A DNA stretch of 64,000 bases from Limnochorda pilosa (lineage in GTDB: Bacteria; Bacillota; Limnochordia; Limnochordales; Limnochordaceae): assembly GCF_001544015.1 (NCBI RefSeq), contig NZ_AP014924.1:62001-126000 (forward strand), given 5' to 3'. The notes below the pieces were generated by a model. It was not told the origin of the DNA. It saw nothing but the letters and a program-made list of their open reading frames with translations, and made no database searches. A program made the translations under genes and the position numbers. This document shows, piece by piece, positions 1 to 8,195 of the stretch. Within the stretch, counting starts at the first letter, position 1. Each line of letters starts with the position of its first letter.

Positions 1-1314
1 GTAGGGGGAGGCGCCAGCGCCTCCCAGGAGGCTACGGACGCAGTGGTGATGGCAGCCGCCCTGACCGAGCACCTGCACGCCGGCCGCTTCGCCGAGGTGG
101 AGGAGACGTTCAACGATGAGATGGAGGCCGCGCTGCCTCCGGGCGGGATGGAGGCCGTATGGCGCTCCTTGCTGGCCCAGCTGGGCGAGCTCCGCGCGAC
201 GGCGGACCCCTATGTCGCCGCGGAAGGCCCGCCGGTGGAGGTTCGCCAGCCGATCACCTTCGCCGCCGCCGTTGTGGACTTCCGCTACGTCTTCGATGCG
301 GACGGCCGCCTGGCGGGGTTCTGGGTGGCCCCCCACGTCCCGCCCCCAGCGGACGCCGATGGGGCGAAAAGGGACGAGGCTTCGGCCGCGGCCCCGCCCT
401 ATGCGGACCCAGGCCGGTTCACCGAGGTCGAGCTCACCTTCGGAGAGCCGCCCTACGTCCTCCCGGGGACCCTCACCCTGCCCAAGGGGCCCGGGCCCTT
501 CCCGGGCATCGTGCTGGTCCACGGATCGGGCCCCAACGACCGGGACGAGACCCTGGGCCCCAACAAGCCCTTCCGCGACCTGGCCTGGGGGCTCGCCTCC
601 AGGGGGATTGCCGTCTTCCGGTACGAGAAGCGGACCCGGGTCCACGGAAGCCGGCTCGATCCCTCCCAGATCACCCTGGACGCTGAGGTGGTGGACGACG
701 CTCTGGCCGCACTGGCGTTGGTGGCTTCGCGGCCCGAGATCTCCCGGGTCTTCGTCGTGGGGCACAGCCTCGGTGCCAGCCTGGCGCCGACCGTCGCCCA
801 CCGTTCGAACCAGGTAGCGGGCATTGTCCTGCTGGCGGCCATGGCCCGGCCCATCTCGGAGGTGCTTCCCGAGCAGATCCGGTACGTGGCCCAGGCGGAC
901 GGTACGATGACGCCCCAGGAGGAGGCGCAGGTGGAGGCCGTGAGCAACGCCATGGACCGGCTGGCTTCCGGTGCGTTGGAGCGTTCGGAGATGGTCCTGG
1001 GTGCCCCGGCCTCCTACTGGCAGGAGCTCGAGGCGCTGGACCCCGTCTCAGTGGCGCGGCGCATCCGAACGCCCATGCTCATCCTGCAGGGCGGGCGGGA
1101 CTATCAGGTGACCGAGGCGGACTTCCGCCTGCTCCAGGAAGGCCTGGCCGGGCGAGACGGGGTGGCCTTCCACCTCTTTCCGGACCTGAACCACCTCTTC
1201 ATCGCGGGCACCGGCCCCTCGACGCCGGCCGAGTACGAGCAGCCTGGCCACGTGGACGCGGGGGTGGTGGAAACGGTGGCCCGCTGGATCATGGATCCGT
1301 CGCGCGAAAGATGA
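1..1314 (+). CDS. Alpha/beta hydrolase with N-terminal DUF3887-like domain (5' partial)
   Basis: The reading frame is open to the first base of the window, so the start, and probably a signal peptide, lies upstream. Counting from the GTG at 43, residues 5-95 look like a DUF3887-type helical/beta domain. Residues 130-420 are an alpha/beta hydrolase with an oxyanion HGSGPND segment near 160, nucleophile elbow GHSLG (Ser242), an acid in GGRDYQV and a late His in LNHLF. This two-domain form is common in secreted esterase or peptidase-like proteins of Firmicutes; the substrate cannot be told. The TGA overlaps an ATG by ATGA, but the next gene probably starts later, at 1458. Confidence 0.85.
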   Translation, partial: VGGGASASQEATDAVVMAAALTEHLHAGRFAEVEETFNDEMEAALPPGGMEAVWRSLLAQLGELRATADPYVAAEGPPVEVRQPITFAAAVVDFRYVFDADGRLAGFWVAPHVPPPADADGAKRDEASAAAPPYADPGRFTEVELTFGEPPYVLPGTLTLPKGPGPFPGIVLVHGSGPNDRDETLGPNKPFRDLAWGLASRGIAVFRYEKRTRVHGSRLDPSQITLDAEVVDDALAALALVASRPEISRVFVVGHSLGASLAPTVAHRSNQVAGIVLLAAMARPISEVLPEQIRYVAQADGTMTPQEEAQVEAVSNAMDRLASGALERSEMVLGAPASYWQELEALDPVSVARRIRTPMLILQGGRDYQVTEADFRLLQEGLAGRDGVAFHLFPDLNHLFIAGTGPSTPAEYEQPGHVDAGVVETVARWIMDPSRER

Positions 1315-1457
1315 CCATCGCGCGCCTTCTCATGGTCAGCAGGAGCGGCCATGCTCGGTCGCGAATCCCCTTCTCCAGAGCGTCTCCGGGGCTCGAGCCA
1401 CCACCGTCAGGCCGGCCCCGGCCGGACGCCAGGACTCCGGGGAGGGGGTACGATCCC

Positions 1458-2489
1458 ATGACAGAGCGCAGCCGGCGGAGCACCCGCACCAGCGCATTCG
1501 GCGTCTCCCGCCGGGAGGGCCACGACTCGAGCGCCTTCTACGCCAGGCAGCTCTACGTTCCCGGGGAAGGCTCGAACGGAACGACAGGCCCTTCCGGGGT
1601 TGAGGAGGGCGTTCAGGGGGGCCGCCCGGCGGCGAACGGCAAGCCGGGCCGACCCCGGCGGCGCGCCCAGGAGGCTCCCGGCACCGTGGAGACGGCGCTC
1701 CCCCCTGAGGCGATCGACCGCATCTTCTGCCAGGACGCCCGCCACATGACCCAGCTCCCCGACGGCTGCGTCCACCTGATGGTCACCTCCCCGCCCTACA
1801 ACGTGGGCAAGGAGTACGACCAGGATCTGTCCCTTCAGGAATACCTGGAGCTGCTGGAGGCCGTCTTTCGCGAAACCTACCGGGTGCTGGCTCCCGGGGG
1901 GCGGGCGGCGGTCAACGTGGCCAACCTGGGCCGGAAGCCGTACGTGCCCCTCCACCTCCACGTCGCGCAGGTGATGCTCCGCATCGGCTTCCTCATGCGG
2001 GGCGAGGTCATCTGGAGCAAGGCGGCCGCGCCGGGCACCTCCTGCGCCTGGGGAAGCTGGATGTCGGCCTCCAACCCCACGCTCCGGGACGTGCACGAGT
2101 ACATCCTGATCTTCAGCAAGGAGCGCTTTGACCGCCCCCGCGCCCAGGGGGCACCCGGCCGCGAGAGCACCATCGAGCGGAACGACTTCCTGGAGCTGAC
2201 CCAGAGCATCTGGTCCTTCAACCCCGAGTCGGCCCGCCGCGTCGGGCACCCGGCGCCCTTCCCCGTGGAGCTCCCCCGGAGGCTCATCGAGCTCTACACC
2301 TTCAAGGGCGACGTGGTGCTGGACCCCTTCGCCGGCGTGGGCTCCACCTGCGTGGCCGCTGTCCAGACCGGCCGGCGCTTCGTCGCCTACGAGATCGAGG
2401 ACGAGTACGTGCGCCGGGCCGAAGCCCGCCTCCAGGCGTTCAGCCGGACGGGCCGCCTGGAGGCCGGGCCCGCCGGCAGCGCCTGGTGA
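1458..2489 (+). CDS. Site-specific DNA methyltransferase (amino-MTase, beta-type order), orphan
   Basis: Predicted to transfer methyl groups from S-adenosylmethionine to adenine N6 or cytosine N4 in DNA. The catalytic motif TSPPYN (residues 110-115) comes before the SAM-binding segment DPFAGVGST near the C-terminus, the order seen in beta-class amino-methyltransferases. The N-terminal block with HDSSAFYARQLY is typical of this family. I start at the ATG at 1458 because GGGGAGGGGG lies about 9 bases upstream and the family N-terminus begins just after it; the frame is open further upstream to 1311. Residues about 34-78 are a Gly/Pro/Arg-rich low-complexity insert. No restriction endonuclease gene is adjacent. 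343 aa. Confidence 0.85.
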   Translation: MTERSRRSTRTSAFGVSRREGHDSSAFYARQLYVPGEGSNGTTGPSGVEEGVQGGRPAANGKPGRPRRRAQEAPGTVETALPPEAIDRIFCQDARHMTQLPDGCVHLMVTSPPYNVGKEYDQDLSLQEYLELLEAVFRETYRVLAPGGRAAVNVANLGRKPYVPLHLHVAQVMLRIGFLMRGEVIWSKAAAPGTSCAWGSWMSASNPTLRDVHEYILIFSKERFDRPRAQGAPGRESTIERNDFLELTQSIWSFNPESARRVGHPAPFPVELPRRLIELYTFKGDVVLDPFAGVGSTCVAAVQTGRRFVAYEIEDEYVRRAEARLQAFSRTGRLEAGPAGSAW

Positions 2490-2499
2490 GAACGGCCTG

Positions 2500-4065
2500 C
2501 TACAGCCCCCGCTCCGCCGGCAGCCTGTGGTTCACCCATTGGATCATGCCGCCGTCCAGGTTGTAGGCGCGGGCGAAGCCCCGGTCTCGCAGGAACTGGG
2601 TGGCCCGGGCGCTCCGCTGCCCGCTGCGGCAGACCAGGATCGTCTCCCGCTTGGGGTCCAGGGCCTGGAACCGGTCCGGCAGCAGCCCCAGGGGGATCAG
2701 GGTGACGCCGGGGATCCGCACGCTCCGGTACTCATCGGGCTGGCGCACGTCCACCCATTGCACTGCAGGGTCGCCTACCTTGACCGCGGCGGCCTCAGGA
2801 TCGACGGCCCACCCCGCGTTCCGCACCTCCACCACCTCGGGGGGCTCCGGCGGTGCGAAGGAGGCGGGCGGTGCCGCCACGCGCCGTTCCGGCTGGGGAG
2901 CGGTCGAGGGCGAAGCTGCGCCGGTCGGAGCGGCGGTCGCGCGGACGGCGTGGCCGTTGACGACGACGGGCTCCACCGTGGCCCGCGGCTGGGGGACCCC
3001 GCAGAAGGCCTCGTAGTCGATCAGCTCGGTGATGGTGGGATGGTCGCCGCAGACGGGGCACTCCGGGTCGCGCCGGAAGCGGAGCTGGCGGTAGCGGCCG
3101 TCCAGGGCGTCGAAGGTGATCATACGCCCGGCCAGGCTCTGGCCGACCCCCAGGATCAGCTTCACCGTCTCCAGGGCCTGGAGCGTGCCCATGTGCCCGG
3201 CGAGGGCGCCGATGATGCCCGCCTCCGCGCAGCTGGGCACCGAGCCCGGCGGTGGGGGGCTGGGGAAGAGGCAGCGGTAGCACCCCTGCCCGGGCAGGTA
3301 GACGGTGCACTGCCCTTCGAACTTGAGGATGCTGGCATCCACCAGGGGCTTCCCCAGGAGGACGCAGGCGTCGTTCACCAGGTAGCGGGTGGGGAAGTTG
3401 TCGCAGCCGTTCACCACGATGTCGTAGGGACGCAGGATCTCCAGGGCGTTCTCGGAGGTCAGGACGTCCCGGTGCTCCACCACCCGTACGTCGGGGTTGA
3501 GGCGCTCCAGGTGCTCCCGGGCCGACTCGGTCTTGGGCCGGCCCACGTCGCCGTCGAAGTGGAGGGGCTGCCGGTGGAGGTTCGAGCGGTCCACCCGGTC
3601 GCCGTCCACGATGCCCAGGGTGCCCACGCCAGCCGCCGCAAGGTAGATGGCCGTGGGCGAGCCGAGGCCGCCGGCGCCCACTACCAGCACCTTGGCATCC
3701 AGGAGCTTCCGCTGGCCGTCCACCCCCACCTCGTCCAGGCGGATCTGGCGGTCGTAGCGGGCCACCTGGTCCGGCCGCAGGAGGGTGGCGGCGCCCCCGG
3801 CCATGGCGGGTACCAGGGCCACCTCCTCGGCACCCGACAAAGGGGTCTCGAGACCCCTGAGGCTGCGAACCTCCTCCTCGCCCACGAAGACGTTCAGGTG
3901 CTCGGGGATGCCTCCCTCGGAGGTGAGGACGTGGCCCCGTAGCTCCGGGAAGCGCTCCCCGAGCCTCTGCAGCAGCTCGCCCACCGTGGCCGCTTCCAGT
4001 GCCACCCGGGTCTCGCCCCCGGTGTGGGTCCGGAAGGGCGTGGGGATGTACACCTCGACACTCAT
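2500..4065 (-). CDS. Fused ubiquitin-like sulfur carrier + MoeB/ThiF E1 + rhodanese
   Basis: A 521-aa three-part protein. Residues 1-91 are a MoaD/ThiS/CysO-like beta-grasp carrier ending in PAMAGG (Gly90-Gly91). Residues about 95-350 are an E1-type adenylyltransferase with GAGGLG (130-135), zinc pairs Cys262/Cys265 and Cys336/Cys339 and the conserved CAEAG cysteine (Cys279). A Pro/Ala-rich linker leads to a rhodanese domain with active-site CRSGQRS (Cys479). E1 plus rhodanese matches MoeZ-type enzymes that adenylate and thiocarboxylate a carrier; here the carrier is in the same chain, so its Gly-Gly end is not free. Start overlaps the JAMM stop by 4 bp. With JAMM and CysM it matches the CysO-CysM-Mec cysteine pathway known from Mycobacterium tuberculosis. 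Confidence 0.93.
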   Translation of the reverse strand: MSVEVYIPTPFRTHTGGETRVALEAATVGELLQRLGERFPELRGHVLTSEGGIPEHLNVFVGEEEVRSLRGLETPLSGAEEVALVPAMAGGAATLLRPDQVARYDRQIRLDEVGVDGQRKLLDAKVLVVGAGGLGSPTAIYLAAAGVGTLGIVDGDRVDRSNLHRQPLHFDGDVGRPKTESAREHLERLNPDVRVVEHRDVLTSENALEILRPYDIVVNGCDNFPTRYLVNDACVLLGKPLVDASILKFEGQCTVYLPGQGCYRCLFPSPPPPGSVPSCAEAGIIGALAGHMGTLQALETVKLILGVGQSLAGRMITFDALDGRYRQLRFRRDPECPVCGDHPTITELIDYEAFCGVPQPRATVEPVVVNGHAVRATAAPTGAASPSTAPQPERRVAAPPASFAPPEPPEVVEVRNAGWAVDPEAAAVKVGDPAVQWVDVRQPDEYRSVRIPGVTLIPLGLLPDRFQALDPKRETILVCRSGQRSARATQFLRDRGFARAYNLDGGMIQWVNHRLPAERGL

Positions 4066-4511
4066 GCGCGATCCCTCCTGGCACGTGCGTCCCCGACGGC
4101 CGTTGGGCCTGGCGAGGGAACGATCTCGATCGGCCTCTCGCTCACGGTTCCGTTCCGGAGGCGGAAGGCCCGGATCACCGGCCGGCGAGGGTTCTGCAGC
4201 GAACAAATGAGATAGTAGGCCTCCGGGTAGTAGGCCAGCCGGATGTCGGTGGAGGACGGGTAGGCGGGCGTGGCCGGGTGCGAGTGGAAGATGCCCACCA
4301 GGTCTGCGCCTTCGGCGTCCAGGGTTCGCATCACCCGGAGGATCTCTTTCTCGGGGATGGAGTAGCCCACCCGGCTTCGCTCGCCGTTGGTGGTGGGGAA
4401 GAAGCGGTCGGCGCGATCGCCGTGCCCACCCAGGATGCCGCACGACTCAAGCGGGCTCTCCGCGTAGGCGTGCTGGATCATCTGCCGGTGGACTTCCTCC
4501 GTCACCTGCAT
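4062..4511 (-). CDS. JAMM/MPN+ metalloprotease (Mec-like)
   Basis: A 149-aa zinc peptidase with the full JAMM signature: Glu22, His76-x-His78, Ser86 and Asp89 in HSHPATPAYPSSTD. In the CysO system the homologous enzyme removes the newly made cysteine from the carrier C-terminus. It is translationally coupled to the carrier-E1-rhodanese fusion (4-bp overlap) and follows cysM by 3 bp, so all three form one transcription unit. Besides releasing cysteine, it is the obvious candidate to cut after Gly91 of the fused carrier; that second role is inference. The C-terminus (from about 135) is a short basic tail. Confidence 0.93.
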   Translation of the reverse strand: MQVTEEVHRQMIQHAYAESPLESCGILGGHGDRADRFFPTTNGERSRVGYSIPEKEILRVMRTLDAEGADLVGIFHSHPATPAYPSSTDIRLAYYPEAYYLICSLQNPRRPVIRAFRLRNGTVSERPIEIVPSPGPTAVGDARARRDRA

Positions 4512-4514
4512 GGT

Positions 4515-5480
4515 TCAGACCTCCAGTACGCTGAGGTAGCGTTCGCTCAGGTCCGGGAGGATCGTGAGCAAGGTCTGGCCCGGCCGCAGCCGGCGTGCCA
4601 CCTCCACCGACGCGGCGACCGCCGCACCCGACGAGATCCCGGCCAGGATGCCCTCCTCGCGGGCCAGGCGAACGGTCATGCGCAGCGCGTCCTCGTCGGT
4701 GACGGGGACTACTTCATCGTAGACCTCACGGTTGAGCACCCCGGGCACGAAGCCGGCCCCGAGCCCCTGGATCCGGGTGAGGCCCCGGGGCCCCCCCGAC
4801 AAGGTGGCGGACTGGGCGGGCTCCACGGCCACGATGCGGATCCCCGGGATCTCCTGTTTCAGGATCTCGCCTGCGCCTGTGAGGGTTCCGCCCGTGCCCA
4901 CCCCCGCCACGAAGACGTCCAGCTTGCCGCCCGTAGCCTCCAGGATCTCCTGGGCGGTGGTGCGCCGGTGGGCCTCGGGGTTGGCAGGGTTGTCGAACTG
5001 CATGGGCATGAAGTAGCCGCGCTTCTCCACCAGCTCGCGGGCCGCGAAGATCGAGCCCGACATCCCTTCGATGCGGGGCGTCTCCACCAGCTCAGCCCCC
5101 AGCAGGCGGAAGAGCCGGCGCCGTTCCTCGCTCATCCCCTCGGGCATGGTGAGGATCAGCCGGTACCCCTTGGCGGCGCAGACCACCGCCAGCCCCACGC
5201 CGGTGTTCCCGCTGGTCGGCTCCACCACGGTGTCGCCGGGCTTCAGCCGTCCCTCGGCCTCGGCCGCTTCGATCATGGCGCGCGCGATCCGATCCTTCAC
5301 GCTTCCCCCGGGGTTCCGGCCTTCCAGTTTCGCCAGCAGGGTGGGCCCCGGGGTTCCCTCCGGCCGGGGGCCGATGCGTTGCAGGCGCACCACGGGGGTG
5401 CCGCCGATGGTGTCGAGGATGGTTGGAAAGCGGCCCGCCGAGGAGAGCGCCTGCGGCTGGCCGTGCTCGGATGGCTTCAT
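4515..5480 (-). CDS. cysM: Cysteine synthase, CysM/CysK family
   Basis: A fold-type II PLP enzyme (321 aa) that forms cysteine from an activated serine and a sulfur donor. PLP lysine is Lys62 in GGSVKDR; the substrate loop PTSGNTG is at 88-94, and a GVGTGGTLTG phosphate-binding loop follows. It is the first gene of the operon with the JAMM protease and the carrier-E1-rhodanese fusion, which suggests that the sulfur donor is a protein thiocarboxylate (CysM of the CysO pathway) rather than free sulfide; residues alone do not prove this. The ribosome binding site is weak. Confidence 0.93.
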   Translation of the reverse strand: MKPSEHGQPQALSSAGRFPTILDTIGGTPVVRLQRIGPRPEGTPGPTLLAKLEGRNPGGSVKDRIARAMIEAAEAEGRLKPGDTVVEPTSGNTGVGLAVVCAAKGYRLILTMPEGMSEERRRLFRLLGAELVETPRIEGMSGSIFAARELVEKRGYFMPMQFDNPANPEAHRRTTAQEILEATGGKLDVFVAGVGTGGTLTGAGEILKQEIPGIRIVAVEPAQSATLSGGPRGLTRIQGLGAGFVPGVLNREVYDEVVPVTDEDALRMTVRLAREEGILAGISSGAAVAASVEVARRLRPGQTLLTILPDLSERYLSVLEV

Positions 5481-5531
5481 CTGGATCGCCCGATTCTCTC
5501 TGGGGTGCGCCGGAAACCATGGCTTGAGTGT

Positions 5532-5560
5532 ATTCTATGAATCCAGCCTGGAATGGTCAA
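5532..5560 (-). promoter_or_regulatory. Sigma-A-type promoter of the cysM operon
   Basis: Read on the minus strand: -35 TTGACC (5555-5560), exactly 17 bp, -10 TAGAAT (5532-5537). It points to cysM, giving a leader of about 45 nt. No T-box or SAM riboswitch pattern is visible between it and the start. Confidence 0.7.
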
Positions 5561-5593
5561 GTATGCGGGCGCCGTTTCCCTCGAGAGACCCGT

Positions 5594-5767
5594 TCAGAAG
5601 ACCAGAATGAGGAGGAGCAGGATCAGGAAGAGCGTGACCGCGAACCGGTCGCCCGCGGAGAGGTCGGGAGCGCCGGGGTCCTGGGGCGGGCAGCCGGGCC
5701 CTTCGCTGGGTGGGAGCGGGGGCAGGTCCAGGGGCGCCGGTGCCTCGGGCAAGGCCACAGGGTTCAC
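5594..5767 (-). CDS. 57-aa Pro-rich protein with C-terminal membrane helix
   Basis: GTG start at 5767 overlaps the TGA of the upstream gene as GTGA, so translation is probably coupled. The first 40 residues are rich in Pro, Leu and Gly; the last 17 form one hydrophobic segment (VTLFLILLLLILVF) that ends at the stop. The tail resembles the short hydrophobic ends of small sporulation-associated membrane proteins of Firmicutes (YjcZ-like), but I cannot assign a family. Function unknown. Confidence 0.6.
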   Translation of the reverse strand: MNPVALPEAPAPLDLPPLPPSEGPGCPPQDPGAPDLSAGDRFAVTLFLILLLLILVF

Positions 5768-6168
5768 CTCACCTCGATGAGCAGGATGAGGAGGAGCAGC
5801 AGGGTCAGAGGGGACCCCAGCTTGCCGCCCAGGCCGGATCCGGGACGGCCCAGCCCTCCCGTGGAACGCGCCCTCTCGGACTCGGGCTCCGCCACGGAGA
5901 CGGCCCCCAGCCCGGCGTCGCCCCCCTCTCCTTCTCCGGAAGCCTGCCCGGGCTCAGGTTGCACGGGCGTGTCGCCGGCATCCGCAGGGTTTCGGCGGAG
6001 CCGCCGCACGGGGCTGGCGGGCAGCATGGTCCGCACCTCCGTGAGCTCGCCCGTCAGGCGTGAGGCGGTGCGGACGAGCCGCTCGAAGCCCTCCAGGTCA
6101 GGGTGTTTCGTGGGGTGCACGAAGGGTCTCAGCGCTGCCACCAGGTTGGCCGCTGCCTCGAAATCCAT
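5764..6168 (-). CDS. 134-aa hypothetical with Leu-rich C-terminal tail
   Basis: N-terminal 50 residues look helical and soluble (MDFEAAANLVAALRP onward), followed by a Gly/Glu/Pro-rich linker and a hydrophobic C-terminus (LTLLLLLILL) that could anchor it in a membrane. The following 57-aa gene ends in the same style and overlaps by 4 bp, so the two probably form a pair. No family recognised. The ribosome binding site is weak; the ATG at 6168 is the best start seen. Confidence 0.55.
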   Translation of the reverse strand: MDFEAAANLVAALRPFVHPTKHPDLEGFERLVRTASRLTGELTEVRTMLPASPVRRLRRNPADAGDTPVQPEPGQASGEGEGGDAGLGAVSVAEPESERARSTGGLGRPGSGLGGKLGSPLTLLLLLILLIEVR

Positions 6169-6220
6169 GATCGACCCCCCCGGGTCCTCTGCCTGGTCCC
6201 ATTGTAGGGGCGTGCGGACG

Positions 6221-6541
6221 TCAGGGTTCTAGGATCCGCCTACCGGCTGGGGCGCGGCGATCGTAGCGTGCGATCGTGTCGGTGAGGGACCGTTCCAGGT
6301 CCACCCCCGACTGGTTGGCCAGCACCAGGAGCGTGAAGAGCACGTCGCCCATCTCCTGCTCCAGATCGGGGGGCTTCTCACCCGGCTTGAGCGGTTTGGC
6401 GCCGTGCTGCACGTTCAACGCCCGGGCTAGCTCACCCACCTCCTCCACCAGGCGGGCCAGGTTGGCCAGGGGCAGCCAGTAGCCTTGAGGGGTTGCCTCG
6501 ATCCAGCGCGCCACCTCTTCCTGAAGACGGCGCAGGTGCAT
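6221..6541 (-). CDS. MazG-like nucleotide pyrophosphohydrolase (YpjD-type)
   Basis: A single-domain 106-aa all-alpha NTP pyrophosphohydrolase. The metal-binding pattern is visible as EEVGEL in the first helix pair and EMGD in the second, spaced as in MazG/YpjD proteins. The family hydrolyses (d)NTPs to the monophosphate and pyrophosphate, usually to clear non-canonical nucleotides. A GAGGT ribosome binding site precedes the ATG. The gene stands alone between the small membrane proteins and a divergent antiporter gene. Confidence 0.85.
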   Translation of the reverse strand: MHLRRLQEEVARWIEATPQGYWLPLANLARLVEEVGELARALNVQHGAKPLKPGEKPPDLEQEMGDVLFTLLVLANQSGVDLERSLTDTIARYDRRAPAGRRILEP

Positions 6542-6640
6542 GGTTCACGACCTCCATCCGGGCGGCGGCCTAGCGGCTGAAGGCGGGCGTGTCCGCAGGC
6601 CGCAGCCGGCAACGCATCCAGGCGACGCCCGCGGATGGAC

Positions 6641-6669
6641 TTGCTTTCCAGCTTCGCCAGGGCTACCAT
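6641..6669 (+). promoter_or_regulatory. Possible promoter of the antiporter gene
   Basis: TTGCTT (6641-6646), 17 bp, TACCAT (6664-6669), about 50 bp before the proposed TTG start at 6718. Only 7 of 12 consensus bases match, so this is tentative. Confidence 0.3.
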
Positions 6670-6717
6670 GGGTCTCGGGTACCAGCCACCATTCTTCCAA
6701 CGATTCGGGGGTCCTCC

Positions 6718-7707
6718 TTGGAACCAGTTACGATTGTGCTCTTCGCCCTGGGGATCGTGGCCATCACCAAGGGAGGTGACTGGTTCGCCGATGGGGCCGT
6801 CTGGTTCGCGGCCTACAGCGGTCTCCCCAAGGTCCTGATCGGGGCGACGCTGGTCAGCATCGCCACCACCCTCCCCGAGTTCACCGTTTCCTTCATCGCC
6901 GCCTGGTCGGGGGCCACCGACACGGCGGTGGGCAACGCCGTCGGTTCCACCATCGCCAACATAGGCCTCATCCTGGCCGGTGCCGCGCTCATCCAGCCCG
7001 TCCTTGCGGAGAGCCGGGCTTTCCGGGTGAACGGGGCCCTGATGGTGCTGGCGGCAGGGCTCGTGCTCCTCATCGGCCGGGACGGCGCCCTCACCGCCGG
7101 CGACGGCGTCCTGCTCTTGGTTGCCGCCGTCGGGTACCTGGCCTACCAGGCCCGGTCCGCGGGCAAGCTGCGGCGAGCCAACCAGCAAGACCCGTCAGGC
7201 GCGGTCTCGGTTCCCGATCGCCCCTCCCGGGCCGAGCTGCCCCGTAACCTCGGCGTCTTCTTGCTCGGCGGCCTGCTCGTGGTGGGAGGAAGCCGCCTGG
7301 TGGTCTCCAACGGGGTGGCCCTGGCACGGATGCTGGGCGTCTCGGAGCTGGTCATCGCGCTCACCCTGGTCTCGGTGGGAACCTCCCTGCCTGAGCTCGT
7401 GACGGCGATCACCTCCGCCCGCAAGGGTCACTCCGACCTGTCGGCCGGGAACATCATCGGGGCCAACATCCTGGACCTCACCTGGGTGCTGGCAGGGGCC
7501 TCGCTGGTGCGGCCGCTTCCCATGGGGAGCCAGGTCCTCCGGGTGGACCTGCCCGTGAGCCTGCTCTTCATGAGCCTGATCCTCCTCGCCTTCACCAGCC
7601 GGCGGCACGTCCTCGGCCGGGGCCTGGCCGCAGGCATGCTGGGTGCGTATGGCCTCTACGTCGCCTACCTGGTGCGCACGGGGAGCCTGGGCCCCCTGAG
7701 CGGCTGA
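6718..7707 (+). CDS. Calcium/sodium:cation antiporter, CaCA family (YrbG-like)
   Basis: Integral membrane exchanger of about 329 aa. The two inverted alpha-repeats are visible: GATLVSIATTLPEF with GNAVGSTIANIG in the first half, and LTLVSVGTSLPEL with GNIIGANILDL in the second. These carry the ion-binding acidic and polar residues of K+-independent Na+/Ca2+ exchangers. The frame is open from 6589, but residues before the TTG at 6718 are low in hydrophobicity and unlike the family, so I start there. About ten membrane segments expected; no partner genes. Confidence 0.85.
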   Translation: MEPVTIVLFALGIVAITKGGDWFADGAVWFAAYSGLPKVLIGATLVSIATTLPEFTVSFIAAWSGATDTAVGNAVGSTIANIGLILAGAALIQPVLAESRAFRVNGALMVLAAGLVLLIGRDGALTAGDGVLLLVAAVGYLAYQARSAGKLRRANQQDPSGAVSVPDRPSRAELPRNLGVFLLGGLLVVGGSRLVVSNGVALARMLGVSELVIALTLVSVGTSLPELVTAITSARKGHSDLSAGNIIGANILDLTWVLAGASLVRPLPMGSQVLRVDLPVSLLFMSLILLAFTSRRHVLGRGLAAGMLGAYGLYVAYLVRTGSLGPLSG

Positions 7708-7880
7708 GGCGGCGCTCCCCGTCCTTCGGATAGCCCCGTAACGGTTCGGTAAACTTTGTGACGGGGGGCGGGAGGAGCCACGCCTCAGGGCGAACCATCT
7801 CCTCTAGGCCGGTTCGGTTGCCGACGCGCAGGGCGACCTGGGCCGGGAGAGATCCTCCGGCTTCCAGAGGGGGTGGTGGC

Positions 7881-8141
7881 ATGTCCTTCGGCGTGGTGGC
7901 GTTGGCGATCGCTTTCCTGGCCATGGCCGACCAGCTGCCTCAGTACGTGAGCAACGGGCGATCCGCCCGGCGTGGCCACCTGCTGGGCGCCGCGGGGCTC
8001 CTCTTCCTCTCCCTGGCCGCACGTCCCTTCGGCCCCTGGCTCGGGTTGAGCCCCACGGGGACCATGGTCGTCGCCGCCCTGGGTACCCTCCTGGTGGGGC
8101 TGGGCCTGGTGGTGGCCTGGGTGGTGCCCGCACCTCGCTGA
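7881..8141 (+). CDS. 86-aa small membrane protein, unknown
   Basis: ATG at 7881 with AGAGGGGGTGG just upstream. Two or three hydrophobic segments are visible (FGVVALAIAFLAMA, LLGAAGLLFLSLA, MVVAALGTLLVGLGLVVAW). No recognised family. It lies between the antiporter and arsC genes on the same strand, with 170 bp and 54 bp spacers. Confidence 0.6.
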   Translation: MSFGVVALAIAFLAMADQLPQYVSNGRSARRGHLLGAAGLLFLSLAARPFGPWLGLSPTGTMVVAALGTLLVGLGLVVAWVVPAPR

Positions 8142-8195
8142 AAGCCCGCCTGCCAGCCGGCCCCGCAGGTACACTGGAACGGGGGGGACCCCGCG

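Noticed and set aside
1311-1457. Upstream extension of the methyltransferase to the ATG at 1311
   Set aside because: No ribosome site of its own, non-family residues, and a better start with GGGGAGGGGG at 1458.
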